64,000 bases of DNA from positions 367,290-431,289 of the forward strand of contig JBBHKE010001684.1 in the NCBI GenBank assembly GCA_037447655.1. The letters run 5' to 3'. This document shows, one piece after another, positions 45,301-55,939 of this stretch. The notes below the pieces were generated by a model. That model had not been told where the DNA came from. It did not search any database and worked only from the letters and a program-made list of their open reading frames with translations. Both the position numbers and the translations under genes were made by a program. The stretch is from Zygnema cylindricum. Its lineage: Eukaryota; Streptophyta; Zygnematophyceae; Zygnematales; Zygnemataceae. Position 1 is the first letter of the stretch. Each line of letters starts with the position of its first letter.

Positions 45301-47339
45301 TTGGCGTCAACATAAAGAGTATTATTCACCACATAAAATTGCATTATTATGCTAAGAAAAGTTATCTTGTACTGTAATTAAAAAATCGAAAAGACTGTAA
45401 TAGTCTTGCAAATGCGTGTGAGGGAAATTCTAGGTAGAAATGATAGAGCAAACGAGGAGCACCATGTTAAAGTATTATAAAAAAGTTGATCTATTTAACT
45501 CATATTCAGGAGTCATAAGCTCATGTATTTATCCTATATTAAATAACTCCAACATATCAAATTTAGAGGTGAATTTAAGAAAAAACAGTTTTTTATGTTC
45601 ACGCGATTATATCGATTTAAAAAACGTGCACACCTACAGCTCATAAGCAAGATCCGTTTTAAACCAAAAATGCCTGTAAATTAGCCTTGAACAATTGTTC
45701 CTAGCAGATTGTCTAAAACCCATGTAGTTGGGATCTATATCGCCAGTCTAAAAGCCAAAAAAGAGAAATTGTTAAAATATGGATCGTCATTTGATCAATT
45801 ATAGTTTTTTCATTAGAGTCATTAGAAAACAGTTTTTTCAGCTTACAATGATATAAGGTTCCGCAAGTTTCCAATGGACGTGGGAATCGTTCCAGTGAAT
45901 TCATTGAAAGATAAATCCCTGCGAAAAATACAGCCTCAATCATGTAAGGTGATTACACAAAACTTTTCAAGAACAGTAAGTTTCCACTCTTTTTGAAACC
46001 AATTTTATTTGCATGTTTACCATCAATAACAACAGTAGTCTGTTACAGTTTAACCAAAAAATATATGCTGTCAAGTATCCTATTGACCAGAACACACTTA
46101 ATCCTTTCCAGTGTGTGTGCAAGTGCATTTGTTTCACTTACAGTTCTCGAAGTGAATCCAAACGGGTTATGGCTTCTGAAATGGTCCCCCCACGCAATTT
46201 ACTTGATAATAACCTGCATTGTGAAATAAGAACCGTAAGCTTTTCGTGTGTGCATATAAGATCAAGCTCTCCAATGGGAGTAATTTTTTTTTTATCTAAA
46301 GATTGCATTTTTAAAGGAAACGTGGTGTCACAACAACCTTTGGTTTTCCTCGATTTACATAAAAAATCTCATATCCTTGAGCATTTAAAGCGATTTAGCA
46401 AGCATGTTGTATAGCTTGTTCTGATGTCTGCTTTTGTTATGTTTGAAAAACGTTTGGATAGTCTAAACTGAAAAGTCAAAGTCCAAATCGACTGTTTTTT
46501 TTTGTTTATTGGCCCTGAAAAAATAAAATAAACTCACAGCAAAACATGTTCTTATTCTCCCGTTGACAGTCTCCTCACACAATCTTATAAATTTGAAAAT
46601 AGTCAATTTTGACATTCTTTGGTTTCTTTCTTTTCAAAAAACTAAAACGTGTGGTTTTGCATTCATTTAAAAAAAAATAGATTCCTAAACCTTTCAATGA
46701 AGAAAATGTTTCATTCAATTTTTGTTTTGAAACGTATACTTAATAACAGTGTGAAGAGGGGTCAGATATGCTGCCACACAGATGAATACCCGGGCTAGCC
46801 AGTGTTAAAACACACTGAATCTCTTCAGCCAAGGTATTTAATGATTTTTCTGGCCTTTTTCTGGGTTTGCTGGCTTTCAATGATTGATAGGTCTATTATT
46901 TTCGATTTAAAGTTTTCAAAGTTCTTGGGTCATAACATTCTGATGGCCCTCTAAAACTACCAATTGACACAAATATTGACATTTACATTCATAATTCATC
47001 TATACATCTCACTGTGTGCTAAAAACATATGCGTAGTTATACTCATGTGTATACATCGGCACATACAACGAACTGCTTAAAATATTGTTGGCATCGGAAT
47101 CCACCCAACTATCCGAAACGCATGTCCTTCTGTTACAGTGAGGAACACAAGATTACCGGTTTATGACTTCAGAATTTGTTACAGAATGTTCAGGGATGAA
47201 GACATACAATTTGGTTACAACCTTGTTCTCGCACACCACGTTTGTCCATCGGCATACATCCGACAACACCCCCCATGTTGAAAGGGCACCTGTTGCATCA
47301 TTCAATCCTGCTTTGAACTCAAGCAGGATGCCGCCTGGA
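42350..47339 (-). CDS. LRR protein (receptor-like), N-cap plus five LRR exons, 3' part missing
   Basis: The N-cap exon 47339-47208 reads PGGILLEFKAGLNDATGALS, then DVCRWTNVVCENKVVTKL, the plant LRRNT_2 pattern. It is followed by five exons of exactly 72 bp, each one 24-residue repeat: 45918-45847 (LSFNEFTGTIPTSIGNL), 43394-43323 (LTDNQLTGGIPTAVQNL), 42981-42910 (LSNNNLIGSIPSVLMSL), 42696-42625 (LDENNFNETLPLDIGNL), 42421-42350 (LSSNNLMGTIPTSFGNL). All introns are GT-AG in phase 2. This one-repeat-per-exon layout is typical of plant LRR receptor kinases and receptor-like proteins at the cell surface. No signal-peptide exon, transmembrane segment or kinase was found; the downstream side runs into a decayed repeat and the sirtuin tail. 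Probably a truncated gene, or one whose other exons lie beyond what can be seen by eye. Confidence 0.75.
43975..44740 (+). pseudogene. Ty1/copia RNase H fossil inside an LRR intron
   Basis: Frame pieces read YLQEAKRL..LKG (44190-44240), GDFDTRRSTPG (about 44312-44344), then QKQPTVAFSLTATKYMAARE (copia consensus KQ..VALSSTEAEYMA), EASWL and SQLPII. In another frame EHIDIEYYFTRKTIKEG follows (consensus KHI.I.YHF.RE....G), and then QVAGHLMKGLHRPH (consensus Q.AD..TK.L....). These are ordered parts of a copia RNase H with stops and at least two frame shifts. It is older than elements A and B and GC-richer than its surroundings. It lies in the 2.4-kb intron between the first and second LRR exons, opposite in strand to the LRR gene. 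Confidence 0.7.
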
Positions 47340-48197
47340 CTCAAATCAACAAACGATAGACAATATCAATTGCTGGAACTCTTGTTTTTCATAAGCGTTA
47401 CATTATTTTACTATTTGAATAATAGTGGTAAAAGAGTTGTATACACAAGCGGTCTTTCAATAAGTTTTATATCCTGCTGCTAATCGTGAGTGCATCAAAG
47501 GATGTAAAGGACAGGATTCCAAGGAAAAACGCTCCATAAACAAACTAGGGTTCTATGCTTTCATAACTTTGAAGCTCCATAATTGTATCAATACGTAACA
47601 TTTTGGATTTTGTTTCTTTTTGCTGTCGCTCTTTTGTCCGTAGTATACTCGCAAAAAATCAGAATTTTCCACATTATATTTTTGTGCCTAGTTACCATAA
47701 TCTTTTACGCGACCCGTCATTTTCTGATAAAGACGCTTTTTCAAAAATTCAACGAACCTGCTTTACAAACTCGATCAGATTTTTTATTTTGGTTATGTAA
47801 AACCTTTTCTCTGCACTATGATAGTTTCAGTATTTTCGTTAACTCTTTTTAACACTTGAAAGTTTAAAAACATGATAAAAAACTGTTTTTCTCTTCTAAG
47901 AAACTCTCGGAACACTTAACTTATTGCAGTATTTTTTTTTGCGATGGCGTACTATATGTTTACTTGCTATCTGCCAAGTATTGACCATAATTTAATGTTG
48001 GTTGGGTCATTTTGTTATCTAATTTCCAAAAGCTATATCTAATCGGTTTTTGGGGGAAAAATCTGATTCTTTTGTTACAAGTGCTTTGGTTTGTCTTCGA
48101 TCATGTCGCCAAATTTGGTAAATACCGACGGAAACATGGCATGGCGCAAAACAGACTGACTCGCCTTTCAATTCCAACTCCAGTGATAAAGAGTCGA
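47340..48197. other. upstream of LRR N-cap, no gene recognised
   Basis: It should contain the LRR gene's first exon (signal peptide) if that survives, but no convincing one was found. The plus frames at 47583-47852 and 48012-48350 are AT-rich and lack domains. Confidence 0.4.
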
Positions 48198-48873
48198 TGT
48201 TACGATTTACAATTATTGAATCTATGTTTACGTAACGTTGGTTTGTTTTTAGTGTGGTTTAGTTTTAGTCTCGCGTCACTTCGCGTATGTAGTTTGGTTT
48301 CATTTAGTACTCCGTACGTCGGTTTGCGGATTCCGTTTTGTTTCGTTTAGTTTGATGTATTATTTCGTGCGTGTACTTTTCACGTGTACACAATTACATT
48401 TGTTTTGTTTCGTTTCGGTTAAGTTCTAGATTTGTACTTCGGGAAGTTTCATTTCGCGCGACGTACACCTAGTATGTTCGTTTTGCATAAGTTAAGTTTG
48501 TCGTACAGGACTGTCAGTTTGGTTTCTAGTAGTTTCATTTTGTTTTGTACCACATTTACGTCTAAGTACATTTAGACACTTCTAGAGTTAATGTTCTAGA
48601 TTGTTTCCACGACTTAGTTTAAAAGCCATCGTGTGAGTTAAAAATAATAATTAGGAATTAATCAAGAGTCAATTAAGGAGGAATAAGTTAAGAGAAGTGT
48701 AATGTTTAAGGATTGAGTTAATATGAGCTTATTTTATTGAGTATTCAATTTCTCTCTATCTTGGATTATGCGCTTTCGATGTGTTGTAGTGTTTGATTTC
48801 ATTTTAATATCGCTTCCGCATTAAGACATTTAAGTATTTGTGAGCGCATTCCGATTGACTCTTATTCCTATCA
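48198..48873 (+). repeat. 5' LTR of copia element B (676 bp)
   Basis: Starts TGTTACGATTTACAATTATT and ends GACTCTTATTCCTATCA. It aligns by eye with 58856-59471. The 5' copy is longer, mainly from an extra AT-rich stretch around 48645-48695. Confidence 0.88.
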
Positions 48874-48875
48874 TT

Positions 48876-48888
48876 TGGTATCGGAGCA
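48876..48888 (+). other. primer-binding site of element B
   Basis: TGGTATCGGAGCA, two bases after the LTR. It matches the usual plant copia site TGGTATCAGAGC (complement of initiator tRNA-Met 3' end) except for one A-to-G change. Confidence 0.85.
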
Positions 48889-48935
48889 GTGTTTATTTAG
48901 ATTGGAGTTAAGATTTGATTAAGAGTTTATAAGTG

Positions 48936-50203
48936 ATGGTGGAGGAATACTCCGCAAAGAGAGAAGACATTGAAGTCACTTTTGGAGTTGGAGAATCGGA
49001 GATGCTATCAATGGCGAAAGAGAGTCTCACAATTCAGTTTGATCCAACGACTATGGAGGAACTTTACGAATTTCTAAAGGCAAAAAAAGAAGGACAATCT
49101 TTCGGTAAAACACATACCTTTGGGGGCAATTCAGATGATGAGAGTTCTAAGAAAAGTAAAAAGGGCAAAATGAAAATACTTTTTTATCATGATGATGATG
49201 AGTCGAGGTCAGATGAAGAGTCAGATTATAAGGTGTCGTCTAAGTCTATCATGCTTAATGGAAATAATTATCCTGTATGGAAGAGATATATTCAGGGAAC
49301 TTTTACTCCAAAGAAATTGTGGAAATTACTTACAGGAGAAGAGAAAAGACCATTAGATGAAAAAGGAAGGAGAAAGTGGGATACTAAAGATATGGCAGCA
49401 ATGACTACATTACTTCAGAGTAGTAGTCGTTCGGTTCATGAGCATATGTGAACTCATAATACTACTCATGCTTGTTGGACCCATCTTCAAAATTTGTCTA
49501 AAAAAGGATTTGCAACTAAGTCTAATTATGTATTTCATGACTTTATTCAGTTTAGGATGAAGGGTAATGAGTCGATTGATGATGCTCTAAAAAGATTTAA
49601 TGTTTTGATAGAGAAGTTGAATAGCGCAGGAAAGTTTCCTCCTGAAGATGAAAAGTATTCGTTTTTCTAAATGGATTACCACCTAAGTTTGATGTCACAG
49701 TAGAAGTTATAAGATCTACAGAGGATCCTACTTTTGATTTTGCTATTAAACTTCTTAAAGGTGCAGAGAAGAGTAAAGAGAAAGAGAGTAGAGGATTTGG
49801 AAATAGTAATGTAAACCTCACTGACACGTCTGAGGTATACTATCTACGTGGTCGTGGAGGTAGAGGAAGGTTTAAATCAAGAGGGGGTAGAAACAATTTT
49901 GAGTATTCAAGATTTGGAAGAGGTTGTATCGATCAAGGTGATATAAGTCATATTACTTCTTATAAGTGTAATAAGAAAGGACATATGGCTACTAACTGTC
50001 CAGATAGGGAAAAGCAATGCAATATTTGTCAGAAATGGGTACATGTTAGTGCTCAGTGTTTTCAACGAAATGGAGGAAAATCATTTTACTACTCAGAAAG
50101 AGGAAGAGGTCGAAGTGGACAACGAGCACGAGGTCGTGGAAGATTTGGACAATCACGTGGAGGAGGACACCAAACCCACTATTCAGATTTTAATGACGAT
50201 TAA
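48936..50203 (+). pseudogene. gag of copia element B, broken
   Basis: The frame starts MVEEYSAKREDIEVTFGVGE and contains NGNNYPVWKRYIQGTFTPKK, the copia gag N-terminal pattern. It is broken by TGA at 49449-49451 and by a frame change near 49667. It resumes with PPKFDVTVEVIRSTEDPTF and a Gly/Arg-rich stretch. Two zinc knuckles follow. The first (YKCNKKGHMATNC) has lost its first Cys; the second (CNICQKWVHVSAQC) keeps the CX2CX4HX4C pattern. It ends at TAA 50201-50203. Gag would form the virus-like particle and bind the element RNA. It cannot be made full-length here. Confidence 0.8.
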
Positions 50204-50221
50204 GGCGATAAGTCTCTAAAC

Positions 50222-50613
50222 TTTTATATCATGATGAAAGAAGATAGAAATGTTGTTGTCAATTCTGCAAATTATGCATGTGGGAGTCAAAGTTTTAAAG
50301 ATTGGATAGTTGAGTAAGGAGCAACTCATCATGTTTGTAGTGATATTAGTTTGTTTACAGATTTGAGAAAGATTACAGTTCTTAAGACTGTTATGGTTGC
50401 TAGTGGACATATTGTCTAGATAGATATAGTGGGATTGTCAAATTAGATTTACCAGTCAAGAATGTGAATGGTCAAGTTATTGTAAGGAAAGTGAATTTGA
50501 ATAATACTTTGTATTTTCCTGATGGAGTTGTAAACCTTGTTAGTGTTCCCCAGATACAAAAGAATGGTGGTATAGTAACCTCATTTGAAAATGGAATAAT
50601 AGTTTTTGAAATC
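50222..50613 (+). pseudogene. protease region of copia element B, broken
   Basis: The copia active-site motif W-V-DSGATHHVC is present as DWIVE, stop, GATHHVC: the catalytic Asp is Glu and the following Ser is TAA (50315-50317). A TAG at 50417-50419 follows ASGHIV. The frame is then shifted into a stretch reading like LDLPVKNVNGQVIVRKVNLN. Element A interrupts at 50614. Confidence 0.65.
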
Positions 50614-51491
50614 TGTGGTCTCAATTGACCCACAGAATGAGCAGCCTATGTAAAGCCTCTAGGAAAATATTTGCCCCTTCCACTTTCCTAATAAATAAGT
50701 GCCGCCCAGGCATACAAATATTCTGACCACCCTCACCACTGTGAGGACAAGACTCCCTTGAGTCAAACGCAAAAAAAATCATTGAATTTGCTCCTCGAGC
50801 AGAAAGTTATGGCTGGTCAAAGATGACCTTTATAGTTACAAGCTCTCTTAGAGAGAGGTACCTAAATATCACTAAGTCTTGGTCTGCCTACTCACCACTA
50901 CCAACTACTAAACCCTTGTCCAATAAGAACACTATATAGTACAAGAAGGTACAATAGGAGACGTACTTATTGTACGACCATTGTACGACATGGTCTACAA
51001 GGTGACACTAGTCAAATCGAGAGCCATGGTTCCTCCTCCCATCTTCTCCGGTATCAAATATTGTGGCGCCACCTGGCACCGCGTGACTCTATCTCCAAAT
51101 GACGCCAAAAGCGCACTTCGCGTGGCGGCTACAATGCCGGCCGTCCGATCAAAACATATTTTACATGGTTCAGATTTGCGTACATGCATGAATTGCTCCT
51201 TTTGGTTAGTCTGTTGTTAATTAGCTGTTGCGTTAATATTTAAATATCTTTGAAACCAGTTACGTGTATCGTTTCGATAACTCCCTAGTGGATAAGGCTT
51301 ACGCCTACATACGAGTTAACAGACCTGGGTTCAAATCTGGACTTAGGCAATATTTTAGTAAAATATCCTTTCTTCAAAATCTGTCACTTTCTAAATATAG
51401 CGGCAGCCATGGCGTGCCTTCGATCCTCACTCTCTTTCTTTAAAGTAAAACTAAAATAGAGAAGTGAACTATTAATTACCTCTTTTCAACA
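50614..51491 (-). repeat. 3' LTR of copia element A (878 bp)
   Basis: On the + strand it runs from TGTGGTCTCAATTGACC to ACCTCTTTTCAACA. It matches 55940-56870 across its length with scattered differences and an extra AACTACTAAACCCTTGT-type stretch near 50905-50925. It contains a tRNA-like segment at 51275-51345. Confidence 0.9.
51275..51345 (+). other. tRNA-like segment with A/B-box motifs inside LTR A
   Basis: TAGTGGATAAGG (51286-51297, A-box-like) and GGTTCAAATCT (51328-51338, B-box-like) are about 30 nt apart, as in tRNA genes and tRNA-derived SINEs. The other LTR has the same segment in decayed form (56589-56660). The strand is opposite to element A transcription. No full cloverleaf is evident, so it is not called a tRNA gene. 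Confidence 0.5.
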
Positions 51492-51504
51492 CTCCCCTTA
51501 ATTC

Positions 51505-52281
51505 CTAGTCACTTTTTAATTTTAATCCATATTTTTCTCTGCAATAAATCAACTTAGGGGAAGGCACTAGTTTTATCATCAGGTATGCAGTCATTTCTCT
51601 ATCAGTTTTATGAACCAGTTTAATAGTTTTATTTTCAACCTTCTCTCTGACAAAGCTTAGTCTAATATCCATATGCTTAGCTTTGAAGTAAAGTTTCGGA
51701 TTAGCTGCAATAGAGATAACAACTTGATTATCACAAAAAACATTTTGAGTTCCAAACTTCATGAACCCAAGTTATTTAAGAAGAGATTTAACCCACATTA
51801 ATTCTTTGGTGGCAGCACAGGAAGCCATGTATTCAGCCTCCATAGTGGACTGAGCAACTACTTTTTGTTGCTTGTTACTCTAACAACATGCACTGGATGC
51901 AATTTTCAACACATATCCAGTCGTACACCGCCTTAAAGGCACATCTCCATAACTGGCATCACTCCAGGTTGTGATGTGAGTGTGCTCCCCTCCCAAATGC
52001 AACGATAATTCCCTTGTTCCCACGAGATACCTCATCACCCTTTTGGCAGCCTCCCAGTCTCTCTTTCTTGGTTCATTTAGACTTCTACCAAAGACACCTA
52101 CAGCTGCAGCTATATCTGGACGGGTACATTTCATAAAATAAATTAAACTGCCTACAATCTGCCGATAAGGGATATTTTCCATAAATTTTCTTTCTATCTC
52201 ATCCATCTCATCATTAATGATCAATATTCCTCTCTCTTCACTCCCCTCAGACACTTTTTCAAATCCATAAGAGTAGTACAT
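51505..52281 (-). pseudogene. RNase H of copia element A, broken
   Basis: Continues from the RT with YRQIVGSLIYFMKCTRPDIA (copia consensus Y...VGSLMY....TRPDI), the VGTRELSLHLGG block, and WSDASYGDVPLRRCTTGYVL. A stop after SSACC follows (51880-51882), then KQQKVVAQSTMEAEYMASCA and a second stop near 51775. The last frame has the FCDNQVVISIAANP, KHMDIRLSFVREKVE and DREMTAYLMIKLVP blocks. The order and the motifs are those of copia RNase H, which degrades the RNA strand during reverse transcription. Two stops make it non-functional. Confidence 0.82.
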
Positions 52282-53530
52282 CCGATTGCTTTCTCCATTT
52301 GAAATTTTTCTAGCATATTACCAATTGCTTCTTTCTGAGTGAGTCTTATAATCCTATTCCCTCTATCTCTCTCCATTTGAATTCCCAAAATATACTTTGC
52401 TTTGCCGAGATCTTTCATATCAAAACTGCTTTGTAGATCCCGTTCTAGTTTGTTAATTTTATCTAAGGACTTGCTTAAGACCAACAAATCATCCACATAA
52501 ATAGCAATAAATATCACTCCATTCTCATCCTCAAATAAATATATAGAGTGATCTGAACTAATTCTGATATACCCCAAACCGGTCAGAAATTTGTCTAGCT
52601 TTATATTCCATTGTCGTGGGGCTTGCTTAAGCCCATAGAGTGATTTTATCAGTTTACAAACCTTGCTTTCTTTCCCACTTTCCACGAATCCTTTCGGTTG
52701 CCTCATGTGGATTTTTTCTTCCAACTCTCCGTGCAAAAATGTCGTTTTAATATCCATCTGGTGTATTTCCATATCCTGTGCTGCGGCTATACTTAAAAGC
52801 GGCTATACTTAAAAGGATTATAACAGAAAGAAATCTGAGTACAGGTGCAAAGGTTTCTTCGTAGTCTACCCCTTCTTTCAGAGTATAACCTTTTGCAACT
52901 AACCTAGCTTTGAACCTCTCAATGGTATTATCGGGGTTTAATTTAAGTTTAAAAACCCACTTACATCCGATCGGTTTTTGGTCCAGTGGACAATCTACCA
53001 ACTCCCATGTATTGGCTTCCATGATAGAGGCCATTTCTTCATTTATAGGTGTGATCCACCGGCTTCTTTCTGGGGTGTTTATGGCCTCTAAGTATGTCTG
53101 AGGTTCATTCGGGTGAGACATCTTTGTGAGTTGGTTATTTACTTGTATTTCTTGAAGCCGTTTACTACTTCTTCTTCCCCTATTCAAAATCGGAAGCCGG
53201 TATGGAAGGCATCCTTGGGTTTCGTTTAGGAAGATTTTCAGCTCCCCTATCTTCCAATTCCGATGTCTCATCAAAATCCTCATCGGTTTCCACTTCGTAT
53301 TGTTGCGTTCCCATAGATGTTGTCCTTTCCTCCTCCTTTGGTAGATCTCTAGATTTTCGTTTTTCTTCATCTTCCTTCTCTTCATTTTCAAAGTCAAAGT
53401 CAGAAAACTGATCCGTTTCAAATCTGATTTTGACTTCTTTATTATATTTGAATGGATCAATGGACTTCATTTCATTCATCACCACTATGTGTTTTACCAA
53501 AATTATATCTCTATTTTTCAAGTCATACAC
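52221..53530 (-). pseudogene. reverse transcriptase of copia element A, frameshifted
   Basis: The upstream piece (53460-52747) contains [20 protein letters not shown], then [20 protein letters not shown] and [12 protein letters not shown]. The downstream piece (52772-52221) contains [29 protein letters not shown] and IYVDDLLVL. The catalytic Asp residues (MDIKT and YVDD) are intact. A 16-bp unit (52784-52799) repeated at 52800-52815 shifts the frame between SIAA and MEIHQMD. The region from 53530 to 53180 is the acidic integrase-RT linker in another frame. Reverse transcription would need the frameshift repaired, so it is inactive as it stands. Confidence 0.85.
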
Positions 53531-53569
53531 CCGGTATCCTTTTGTGCTCTCATCATATCCTACAAGATA

Positions 53570-54397
53570 TCATGGTTTCCCTCTTCCCTTTAACTTCCCT
53601 TTAGTCTTATCGGAATCCAAACTATAAACTTGACTTCCGAACACTCTCAAACTAGACAAATCAGGCTTTCTTCCTATCCACCTCTCATACACAGTTTCCT
53701 CCTTATTTGCTGAAGTTAGGACTCTATTTTTGATGAAATTAGCATAGTTCATAGATTCAGCCCAAAACTGCAACCCTATCCTCTTGTCACTTAACATACT
53801 TCTGGACATATCTCCTAAAGTTCTATTCACTCTTTTTGCTACTCCATTTTGTTCTAGATTATAGGGAACAGTTTTCTCATGATGAATTCCTTCTTCTTTA
53901 AGATATTTTTCAAATTCCCTTGAGGTGTATTCTTTCCCATTATCACTTCTTATCTCTTTTATTGAGGTTTCATGTAGCTTTTCACTCCATACTTTATACT
54001 CTTTGAAACATCTGAATACCTCTGACTTATGTCTGATAAAGTATACCTTCGTGTATCTAGACCAATCATCTGTGATAGTTAACATCCATCTCTTCCCCCC
54101 ATGTGAAGCATACCTAGCTGGTCCCCAAACATCAGTGTGAACTAGATCTAATACTTTCTCTCTCCTGAATGTGGTTGCCTTTGGAAATGGAAGTCTATGA
54201 ATCTTCCCTTGGGCACCTCCACTACAATCATCAAAGGTCTCATCATCCTCAAAAGTAATACCCTCCACTATTCCCTTTTTCTTCATTTTCTTTAATCTAT
54301 CTAGATGCACATGCCCCAACCTTTTATGCCAAAGCATCATCTCACTTGCACACGAGTAGAGAACACTCTTTTCATTGCAAAGAACAATTCTGAACAT
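53570..54397 (-). pseudogene. integrase of copia element A, catalytic Glu lost
   Basis: The 275-residue frame starts with the zinc region WHKRLGHVH...C-S-G-G (second Cys of the CxxC pair replaced). It continues with the core: HTDVWGPA (Asp 89), SDNGKEYTSREFEKY (Asp 152), then LEQNGVAKRVNRTL. The consensus is QNG.AER.NRT, so the catalytic Glu of the DD35E triad is Lys (residue 188, AAA at 53834-53836). The spacing of 35 residues after Asp 152 confirms the position. The later RVFGSQVYS block is also present. The open frame survives but the enzyme should not integrate DNA. Confidence 0.85.
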
Positions 54398-54466
54398 TCG
54401 TTGACTGCCCTTCTCAGCTATGAATTAAACCTCATCAAAGCTTGCTGTGAAGATTCATTTCTTAGT

Positions 54467-54703
54467 TCATGTTTCAAACTCCTTTTTATCTAGGACAGCT
54501 GTTGAGACTAGGTTCTTGCTAAGCTGTGGAATGTAAAGAACGTCTAAGAGTGTTACGATTGAGGCCTTTCCATCAACTAGAATCTTCAAGTCAACAGTTC
54601 CAACAAGACTTGTGGTTTTTACTCTACCATCTCCGTACTCTATCTCAACTATTGGGATCTTTCTTTGTTTAGTGAACCACCGCTTATCTTTGCACATATG
54701 CAT
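54467..54703 (-). pseudogene. protease region of copia element A
   Basis: Continues the gag frame after an in-frame TAA (54704-54706) that falls inside the active-site motif: GWIIDSGA, stop, MHMCKDKRWF. It then reads IPIVEIEYGDGRVKTTSLVG and the VTLLDVLYIPQLSKNLVS block typical of copia between protease and integrase. The catalytic Asp is kept; the stop separates it from the rest. Confidence 0.78.
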
Positions 54704-55927
54704 TTAAGCCCCTGAGTCTATGATCCACCCATCCTCAGGTGGATCCCTCTTACCTTCGAAAGCACACTTTTGTCTCCGTAGAATGTCGACATGTTTTTCA
54801 GTGTTTTTCGGATTAAGAAGAAGCTCCTCAAGCTCCTCTTCTGGTTCAATTTTTTCTTCCACTTCCTCATCATGAACTTGAGTCAGGAAATCCTTTTTCT
54901 TTCCTCCATTGCTTGAGGTTCCTTGACCATCTTTCAGTCGAAGATCTGCAAGTTTGACACAATCTGCCATATAGTGTCCTGGTTTTTTGCAGAAGTGACA
55001 TAATCCTCCTCGAGAAGTTCCTCTCCCCTGTCTATCAAATCTGCCACCTCCTTGTCCTCTTCCACCAAAGTTTCGATAGGGATCTTTCCCTCTCTCCTCA
55101 TCACGGTTCCGCCAATCAGCTCTTACAGACAATGCTTGAACACTTAGACTCCCTCTCCTAAGCTCTATGGTGCTTTCTTTCACTAAAATCATTCCCACTG
55201 TGTCATCCCGATTCCAATTGCTATCTCCTATGTCCTGCAATCGGTTAATGATATTCTCATACTCTTCAGGTAGTTTCATCATTAATGTGTTCACTCTTTG
55301 TCTCTCAGACCATGAGTTACCTGCACTCTCTAACTCTCCAAATAATGCTCCTAAATCATTGCAATAATTATTCATACATCCTCTTTTATAAGTATAAGCT
55401 GCAATCTTATTTTCCGCCAACTGTTGTTGCTGCAATGATCCACTCATATATTTTTTAACTAGTGATATACAAATCTGAGATGAAGATTTGACATGCATAA
55501 GAGGGATGACAATGCCCTTTGCTACACTTTTAAGAATTAAGAGCTTAGCAACCTTGTCTTTGTAGTTCCACTTTTCATACTCTGATCTTTCGGTCTGAAC
55601 CCTTGTCGCTGTTGTTGTTGGTGCTGCTGCCGGTATCGCCTTCGACAATGGTGTCACTTGACTTGCAACTCCTCCCTTTTCTCTTTCCATGACAATCTCC
55701 TCTCTTTCCTCCTCTTCATCCTCGGTGATGGTGGCAGCTGTTCTACCAACTGTAGAGGCGGAGGTGCAAGAAAAATGTGTCCTTCGAAACCCACGTGGAG
55801 GTGGGCATCGAATTTGTCCAGACACTATGCCCCATAGATGCTTCTCAAATAGTTCTCCCTCCATCATCATTTCCCAATAAAAAAAGTTTGATCCATCAAA
55901 TATGGGCACCCTAGAGGGTGGGCCCAT
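54704..55927 (-). pseudogene. gag of copia element A
   Basis: A 407-residue open frame from ATG 55927. It contains FDGSNFFYWEMMMEGELFEK (copia gag N-terminus), LLILKSVAKGIVIPLMHV, and a YKRGCMNNY...LFGELE region. An Arg/Gly-rich part leads to a complete zinc knuckle CHFCKKPGHYMADC (CX2CX4HX4C), followed by an acidic stretch and DSGA, where TAA interrupts. An acidic insertion after VGRTAATITEDEEEEREE is unusual for gag and may be a local expansion. It is the best preserved part of element A. Confidence 0.85.
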
Positions 55928-55939
55928 AACCTAAAATTT

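Noticed and set aside
40661-47339. A fusion gene of LRR exons with the sirtuin tail
   Set aside because: Same strand and order are compatible, but the last LRR exon ends in phase 2 while the sirtuin exon at 40879 starts in phase 0. No linking exon is seen and such a fusion has no precedent I know.
47163-47483. 106-aa plus frame
   Set aside because: Antisense shadow of the LRR N-cap exon.
48012-48350. 112-aa plus frame upstream of copia element B
   Set aside because: It runs into the LTR at 48198, so its second half is LTR sequence; no domain.
51275-51345. A functional tRNA gene in LTR A
   Set aside because: A/B-box-like motifs are present, but acceptor-stem pairing and a normal anticodon arm could not be drawn. 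Kept only as a tRNA-like segment.
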